From: Oscillospiraceae bacterium
GTDB taxonomy: Bacteria > Bacillota > Clostridia > Oscillospirales > Oscillospiraceae
Assembly (NCBI GenBank): GCA_016296565.1
Contig: JAEDJB010000068.1
Coordinates: 1-9,647 of the forward strand
Reading direction: 5' to 3'
Length of the DNA stretch: 9,647 bases
The position numbers and the translations under genes were made by a program. How positions within the stretch are numbered: position 1 is the stretch's first letter; every line of letters begins with the position of its first letter. Shown in pieces: positions 6,158-9,647 of this stretch. The notes under the pieces were generated by a model. That model worked only from the letters and a program-made list of their open reading frames with translations, was not told the DNA's origin and ran no database searches.

Positions 6158-7658
6158 GCTGGATCGCAACGCGCGGGAGGAGTCCCCTTCCGACGAGGAA
6201 AAGATCGACCTCTACCGCCTGCTGGCCGAATTCTGGAAAGCCTTCCGGCGGCTGTTCTGGCTGCCCGTTTGTCTGGCCATTCTGTGCTGCGCCTTCTTCG
6301 CCTTCCGCGCCTGGTGGGACTACACCCCCATGTACCGGGCGGAGGTCACCTTCACCATCCAGACCCCCACCAGCGAAAGCACAGGGGATATCAGCAGCGG
6401 CAGCACCTATTATGACAAGGCGGCCGCCGAGCAGCTCAGCAAAACCTTTCCCTACCTGATCAGCTCCGAGCTGCTCCAGAACATGCTCCGGCAGGAGCTG
6501 GGGGTGGAGTCCCTCAACGGCACCCTCACCGCCCAGACGGTGGAGAACACCAACCTGTTCTCCCTCCAGGCCACCAGCACCAGCCCCCAGAGCGCCTATG
6601 ACATCCTCACCGCTGTCATCCAGGTCTATCCCAGGGTGGCCGACTATGTCATCGGCAGCACCATTATGAATCTTCTCACGGAACCCTCCGTGCCCACCTC
6701 CCCCTGCAACCAGCTGTCCATTCTGCGGCCGGCGGTAAAGGGCGCCCTTCTGGGCTGCGCCGCGGGCCTGGCTCTGATTCTTCTCTTTGCCGCCACCCGG
6801 CGGAGCATCCGGTCCTCCCGGGAGGTGCGCAGTCAGCTGAATCAAACTTGTCTGGGCAGCCTGCCCCAGGTCTCTTTCAAGCGCCGCACCAAAGAAACCC
6901 AGGAGATCGTCTCTATCCAGAACCGGCGGATTTCCGGGTCCTTTCAGGAGGGTGTCCGGCGGCTGCGGGTGAAGCTCCTCCGGGAGGCGGAAGCCGCTTC
7001 CGCCCAGATTCTTATGGTCACCAGCACCCTGCCCGGAGAGGGCAAAACCACCGTCGCCTCCAACCTGGCTCTGAGTCTCAGCCAGAACGGCGCCCGGGTC
7101 ATTCTGGTGGACCTGGACCTGCGCAAGCCTTCGGTAAAGAAGAACCTAGGGATCAGGGTCCCCTCCCGGGGCGCGGAGTATCTGCTGTCCAACGGGGGAA
7201 AGGCTGCAGAGCAGCTCATCCGCGTGGAGGACACCTCCCTGCGCCTGCTGGCCGGGGATCAGCCGGCGGAAAACCCCCGGAAAAAATCCTCCTCCCGCAG
7301 GCTCCGGGCCATCCTGAGCGAGCTGCGCCAGGAGGCCGACTACATCATTCTGGACACCCCGCCCTGCGGCCTGCTGGCCGACAGCGGCGCCATGGCCCAC
7401 CTGGCCGACGGCACCCTTTATGTGATCCGTGCCGGCATCGCCCAGGTCTCCCAGGTGCTGGACGGCCTCCAGTTTCTGGGGGAGAGCGGCGCAAAAATTC
7501 TGGGCTGCGTCCTCAACGGCGTGGACGGCAGCCACAACGGCTATGGGTACGGCTACTATGGATACGGATACGGGAGCTATTCCTCCGGGTACGGATATGG
7601 CTACGGCAGCCGGAAGAAGGGCAAAGAGGAAGACGGCGCCCCGGATCAAGACACATAA
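6144..7658 (+). CDS. Wzz-domain tyrosine autokinase (BY-kinase), canonical copy
   Basis: A 504-residue paralogue of the preceding gene with the same layout: a longer charged cytoplasmic N-terminus, transmembrane helix at about 37-57, extracytoplasmic Wzz-like loop, second helix at about 200-218, then the kinase. All family motifs are intact: EX2RX2R (E269, R272, R275), Walker A STLPGEGKTT (Lys301), Walker A' VILVDLDLRKP (Asp323, Asp325, Arg327) and Walker B YIILDTPP (Asp404). The tail (467-487) again carries ten tyrosines in Tyr-Gly context. It should autophosphorylate between subunits of a ring and regulate polymer length or export, with the CpsB-like phosphatase of this operon as antagonist. 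ATG 6144 is set by AGGAGG 6 nt upstream. It is the last gene of the operon; its TAA adjoins the terminator. Confidence 0.95.
   Translation: MDEHKLDRNAREESPSDEEKIDLYRLLAEFWKAFRRLFWLPVCLAILCCAFFAFRAWWDYTPMYRAEVTFTIQTPTSESTGDISSGSTYYDKAAAEQLSKTFPYLISSELLQNMLRQELGVESLNGTLTAQTVENTNLFSLQATSTSPQSAYDILTAVIQVYPRVADYVIGSTIMNLLTEPSVPTSPCNQLSILRPAVKGALLGCAAGLALILLFAATRRSIRSSREVRSQLNQTCLGSLPQVSFKRRTKETQEIVSIQNRRISGSFQEGVRRLRVKLLREAEAASAQILMVTSTLPGEGKTTVASNLALSLSQNGARVILVDLDLRKPSVKKNLGIRVPSRGAEYLLSNGGKAAEQLIRVEDTSLRLLAGDQPAENPRKKSSSRRLRAILSELRQEADYIILDTPPCGLLADSGAMAHLADGTLYVIRAGIAQVSQVLDGLQFLGESGAKILGCVLNGVDGSHNGYGYGYYGYGYGSYSSGYGYGYGSRKKGKEEDGAPDQDT
7542..7604 (+). repeat. Tyr-Gly codon repeat, tail of second kinase
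   Basis: The stretch encodes ten tyrosines (residues 467, 469, 471, 472, 474, 476, 479, 483, 485, 487) mainly as GGxTAy hexamers, interrupted by a Ser-Tyr-Ser-Ser segment. It resembles the first kinase tail in tyrosine number but differs in spacing, so it is not a recent exact copy. Confidence 0.85.
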
Positions 7659-7692
7659 AAAAACAGAGCCTTTCAAAGGCTCTGGTTTTTTT
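7657..7692. terminator. Bidirectional Rho-independent terminator between convergent genes
   Basis: A 9-bp perfect stem, CAGAGCCTT (7664-7672) with AAGGCTCTG (7676-7684) and loop TCA, has seven A on its left (7657-7663) and seven T on its right (7686-7692). On the plus strand the T run follows the stem and ends the polysaccharide operon, whose stop codon TAA (7656-7658) overlaps the A run. On the minus strand the A run becomes the U tract for the PHP gene, which stops at 7699. One element therefore serves both convergent units. Confidence 0.93.
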
Positions 7693-7698
7693 ATGCGT

Positions 7699-8547
7699 TC
7701 ATTTTGCCAGCCGGGTCAGAATGGTCAGGGTTTCCTCCGGCACCCTGTCCCCAAAGGCGTTGAGGGTTCCCAGGGGAATATCCTTGGCAGTGCCGTGATA
7801 GTCGCTGCCGCCGCTGACCAGCAGGCCATGCTTTTCCGCCTGGTCCAGCAGGAAAGCCACCTCTTCCCGGGTGTATCGGGAGTAACAGCACTCCAAGCCC
7901 TGGATGCCCAGACCCAGTAGCACCGTCAGCTGGGCGTTGAACCGCTCCCGGGACAGGTGGGGCTCCCCCTCTCCGCCCAGGGGATGGGCCCAGACCGGAA
8001 TCCCCCCGGCCTCCAGAATGCCCCGGACAGCGATGGCCCCGTCGATGCGGGCGTCCCCGCCCTTGCAGCCGTTAATGTACCGGGTGATGGCCTCGTCCCG
8101 GGAGTCCGCCAGGCCCCGGTCCAGAATCAGCTGGGCCAGGTGGGGCTTTCCGGGGCTGTTCAGCCCGGAAAGCCACTGGAGCTCCTCCTGAGAAAACCGG
8201 ATGCCGTGGACCTTCTCCAGATGGTCCAGACGCCGGTTCAGCTTGGCCTGGCGCAGGACCCGCCCGGCCTCCAGGGCCTGGTGGATGGAGGGGGCCTCCG
8301 GCCGGTAGCCATAGCCCAGAATGTGGCACTTGCCCGCGCTGGTGATGCAGGAAAACTCCACTCCCCGGATGAAGCGAAGCGCCGGCGGCACCAGGGCCTC
8401 CACCTGGCCGCACCCGTCGATGGTGTCGTGGTCGGTAAGGGCGAAGGTCCGGATGCCCGCCTTCTGAATGTTCTCCACCAGTTGGGCCGGGTCGTCCGTG
8501 CCGTCGGAGGCGGCGCTGTGCATGTGTAAGTCAATCTGCTGGTCCAT
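7699..8547 (-). CDS. PHP-domain phosphoesterase (TrpH/YciV-like)
   Basis: A 282-residue metal-dependent hydrolase of the PHP superfamily. Motifs in order: IDLHMHSAASDGT (His8, His10, Asp15), ALTDHDT (Asp39, His40, Asp41), RGVEFS (Glu64), CHILGYG (His75), then SPGKPHLAQ, PVWAHPLGG and GGSDYHG. These match the TrpH/YciV group, whose characterised members act on short RNA 5' ends or on 3',5'-bisphosphonucleotides; the substrate here is not determined. It is a different subfamily from the CpsB-like phosphatase in the operon. I chose ATG 8547, preceded by AAAGGGGG (10 nt spacing), over ATG 8574, which would add nine residues ahead of the conserved N-terminus. It has its own promoter and converges on the polysaccharide operon, so a role in capsule control is not implied. 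Confidence 0.92.
   Translation of the reverse strand: MDQQIDLHMHSAASDGTDDPAQLVENIQKAGIRTFALTDHDTIDGCGQVEALVPPALRFIRGVEFSCITSAGKCHILGYGYRPEAPSIHQALEAGRVLRQAKLNRRLDHLEKVHGIRFSQEELQWLSGLNSPGKPHLAQLILDRGLADSRDEAITRYINGCKGGDARIDGAIAVRGILEAGGIPVWAHPLGGEGEPHLSRERFNAQLTVLLGLGIQGLECCYSRYTREEVAFLLDQAEKHGLLVSGGSDYHGTAKDIPLGTLNAFGDRVPEETLTILTRLAK
8144..8174. repeat. Intragenic perfect inverted repeat
   Basis: The 11-nt arms GGCTTTCCGGG (8144-8154) and CCCGGAAAGCC (8164-8174) are perfectly complementary around a 9-nt spacer, inside the PHP gene. On the minus strand they encode the region around the conserved SPGKPH segment. No T run follows on either strand, so it is not an intrinsic terminator. It may be a by-product of GC-rich codon choice. 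Confidence 0.6.
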
Positions 8548-8591
8548 GTTTCGGTTTCCCCCTTTGGCTGTCATTTCCTGGATTACACCGC

Positions 8592-8620
8592 ATTATACGC
8601 CATCCGGCCCGGTTTTCCAA
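8592..8620 (-). promoter_or_regulatory. Sigma-70/SigA-type promoter of the PHP gene
   Basis: On the minus strand TTGGAA (8620-8615) and a perfect TATAAT (8597-8592) are separated by exactly 17 bp. Transcription would start near 8585, leaving a leader of about 38 nt before ATG 8547 that includes the AAAGGGGG ribosome site. The -35 box matches consensus at four of six positions. It lies in the 94-bp gap after the cyclase-like gene. Confidence 0.65.
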
Positions 8621-8641
8621 GGGGCTTGCCGTCTTTTTCTC

Positions 8642-9496
8642 TTAAGGGTACTCATACTCAAAGGCCGCCTGGTCCGTCTCCAGGTCCAGGAGCACCCGCT
8701 CCCCCCGGCGGAGCACATAGTGGGCCCGGCAGGCCACATTCTCCCGGATAATCCGGCGCATGTCACCCCTGGTCGGAGCCAGGAGGGGACGGGCACCCCG
8801 GTCCAGCAGGGCCGCCGTCAGAGTCAGCTCCCCCTGGTGCACGGTGAGAACGCCGTTTCTGGGTTTCTCCGCTTTGGCCCCCCAGTAGGTAGCCAGGCGG
8901 TACTCCTTCTCTCCCAGGCGGACCGCCCCGGTGACGCCGGTGAACCGGACCGGACCCAGGGGGACCTCCGCCACCGCCAGCATCAGCCCGCCCCCGGGAA
9001 AGGCGCACTGGGTCCACCCATAGCGCCTGGGAAAGGACCGCCCCTGGTCCCCCTCAATATAACCGGGGCCGCCCTGGAACACCATCTCCCGGCCGTTGAC
9101 CCGCAGCTGGCCGCTGACCGAGTGCCCCAGGCTGCACACCCTGTGGCGGCACTCCAGGAAAGGAATGCAGGCAAAGGGGCCCATAATGTCGTAGCGCAGC
9201 GGGGTCAGGTTCCGGAAGGTCAGCGTCCCCTCCGCGGAAAGGTCCTTGGTGTGCAGGTCCAGCCGGATGCCCTGGGGAGAAAACCAGTTGTTCCCCAGCA
9301 CCGCCCAGGGGCGGTTTCTCTCCACCCGGCACCGGTCATAGGGGAAGGTCAGGTACCCCTGGGCCTCCCGGCTGATCCATTGCAGAGAGGCTGACCACAC
9401 TCCGCCCGTCCGGTGGGCCGCCGGGATGAGGGCAATGGTGTTCCTCTCTCCCTGACACCGAAAGTACCAGCCGCAGAAATAGTCACCCTTTCCCAT
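8642..9496 (-). CDS. Tocopherol cyclase-like / CrtC-like lipocalin-fold protein
   Basis: A 284-residue protein resembling the tocopherol cyclase family. Signatures are the N-terminal YFCGWYFRCQG (6-16) and GYIEGDQGRSFPRRYGWTQ (145-163), the latter matching the YIE.D.GRSFP..W motif of the family; alternating beta-strand-like segments fill the rest. Plant and cyanobacterial members close the chromanol ring of vitamin E. An anaerobic Firmicute is not expected to make tocopherol, so the true substrate (perhaps a lipid or isoprenoid) is unknown. No signal peptide or membrane segment is visible. ATG 9496 is supported by AAAGGGGG 7 nt upstream (9511-9504). Its start overlaps the end of the Rieske-containing gene by 14 bp, so the two are probably co-transcribed and perhaps coupled. 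No clear terminator was found after its TAA (8642-8644). Confidence 0.82.
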   Translation of the reverse strand: MGKGDYFCGWYFRCQGERNTIALIPAAHRTGGVWSASLQWISREAQGYLTFPYDRCRVERNRPWAVLGNNWFSPQGIRLDLHTKDLSAEGTLTFRNLTPLRYDIMGPFACIPFLECRHRVCSLGHSVSGQLRVNGREMVFQGGPGYIEGDQGRSFPRRYGWTQCAFPGGGLMLAVAEVPLGPVRFTGVTGAVRLGEKEYRLATYWGAKAEKPRNGVLTVHQGELTLTAALLDRGARPLLAPTRGDMRRIIRENVACRAHYVLRRGERVLLDLETDQAAFEYEYP

Positions 9497-9647
9497 GGCA
9501 GATCCCCCTTTGGGCCGGGCCGGAGATCAGGTTTCCCTGGCAGTCAAACCGGGAGCCGTGGCAGGGGCAGTCCCAGCTTTTCTCGTCCGGGTTCCAGGTC
9601 AGCTGACAGCCCAGGTGGGGGCAGCGGGTCGCCACGGGGTGCAGGTC
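9483..9647 (-). CDS. Rieske [2Fe-2S] domain, C-terminal part, probably of an FAD-dependent oxidoreductase
   Basis: On the minus strand the frame is open from the right edge and stops at TGA (9485-9483), giving the last 54 residues. It contains both halves of the Rieske cluster site, CPHLGC (residues 9-14 of the fragment) and CPCHG (27-31), followed by SRFDCQGNLISGPAQ, the usual end of this domain. The pattern strongly recalls the C-terminal Rieske domain of FAD-dependent amine-oxidase-like proteins such as Bacillus YhfW, but the flavin domain lies outside the window, so that part is inferred. The 14-bp overlap with the cyclase-like gene suggests they act in one pathway. Confidence 0.85.
   Translation of the reverse strand, partial: DLHPVATRCPHLGCQLTWNPDEKSWDCPCHGSRFDCQGNLISGPAQRGICHGKG

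Noticed and set aside
6848..7798. 316-codon plus-strand frame running past the terminator
   Set aside because: It is the alternate frame of the second kinase, Pro/Gly/Arg-rich without a ribosome site, and it crosses a clear terminator.
8613..8640. Possible terminator after the cyclase-like gene
   Set aside because: Only a 4-bp CAAG/CTTG stem is present and the T run is on the wrong strand for the minus-strand gene. The sequence is better explained by the promoter.
8468..9394. 308-codon plus-strand frame in the right part
   Set aside because: It is antisense to the PHP and cyclase-like genes, both supported by motifs, ribosome sites and an overlapping gene arrangement.

Overview
The window is GC-rich, with densely packed genes, strong GGAGG-type ribosome sites and protein families typical of gut Firmicutes. 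It most resembles a high-GC Clostridia lineage (Oscillospiraceae-like, e.g. the Flavonifractor/Intestinimonas/Oscillibacter group). That placement is inferred from codon style and gene content, not from any marker gene.

Left part, bases 1-7658, plus strand: the downstream end of a capsule/exopolysaccharide operon. In order: the 3' end of a UDP-glucose 4-epimerase (galE); a membrane-bound nucleotide-sugar 4,6-dehydratase/epimerase of the CapD/FlaA1/WbpM type; an unrecognised membrane-anchored protein with a disordered linker and helical tail; a CpsB/YwqE-type PHP-domain tyrosine phosphatase; a membrane-anchored protein with Ig-like (DUF5011-type) repeats; and two tandem bacterial tyrosine autokinases (BY-kinases), each a fusion of a Wzz-like chain-length domain with a P-loop kinase ending in a ten-tyrosine Tyr-Gly tail. 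Gaps after galE are at most about 60 bp and the kinase genes overlap by 14 bp, so this reads as one transcription unit. Sugar-nucleotide supply (galE, capD) is thus combined with kinase/phosphatase control of polymer assembly. The first kinase has lost several family-defining residues that the second keeps, which suggests a specialised pair.

Bases 7657-7692: a symmetrical hairpin flanked by seven A and seven T, a bidirectional terminator shared by the operon and the convergent gene to its right.

Right part, bases 7699-9647, minus strand: a TrpH/YciV-type PHP-domain phosphoesterase with its own promoter (perfect TATAAT, 17-bp spacer); a tocopherol cyclase-like (lipocalin/CrtC-like) protein; and, running off the right edge, the C-terminal Rieske [2Fe-2S] domain of what is probably an FAD-dependent oxidoreductase, overlapping the cyclase-like gene by 14 bp. 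No RNA genes, CRISPR arrays, insertion sequences or phage genes were seen.
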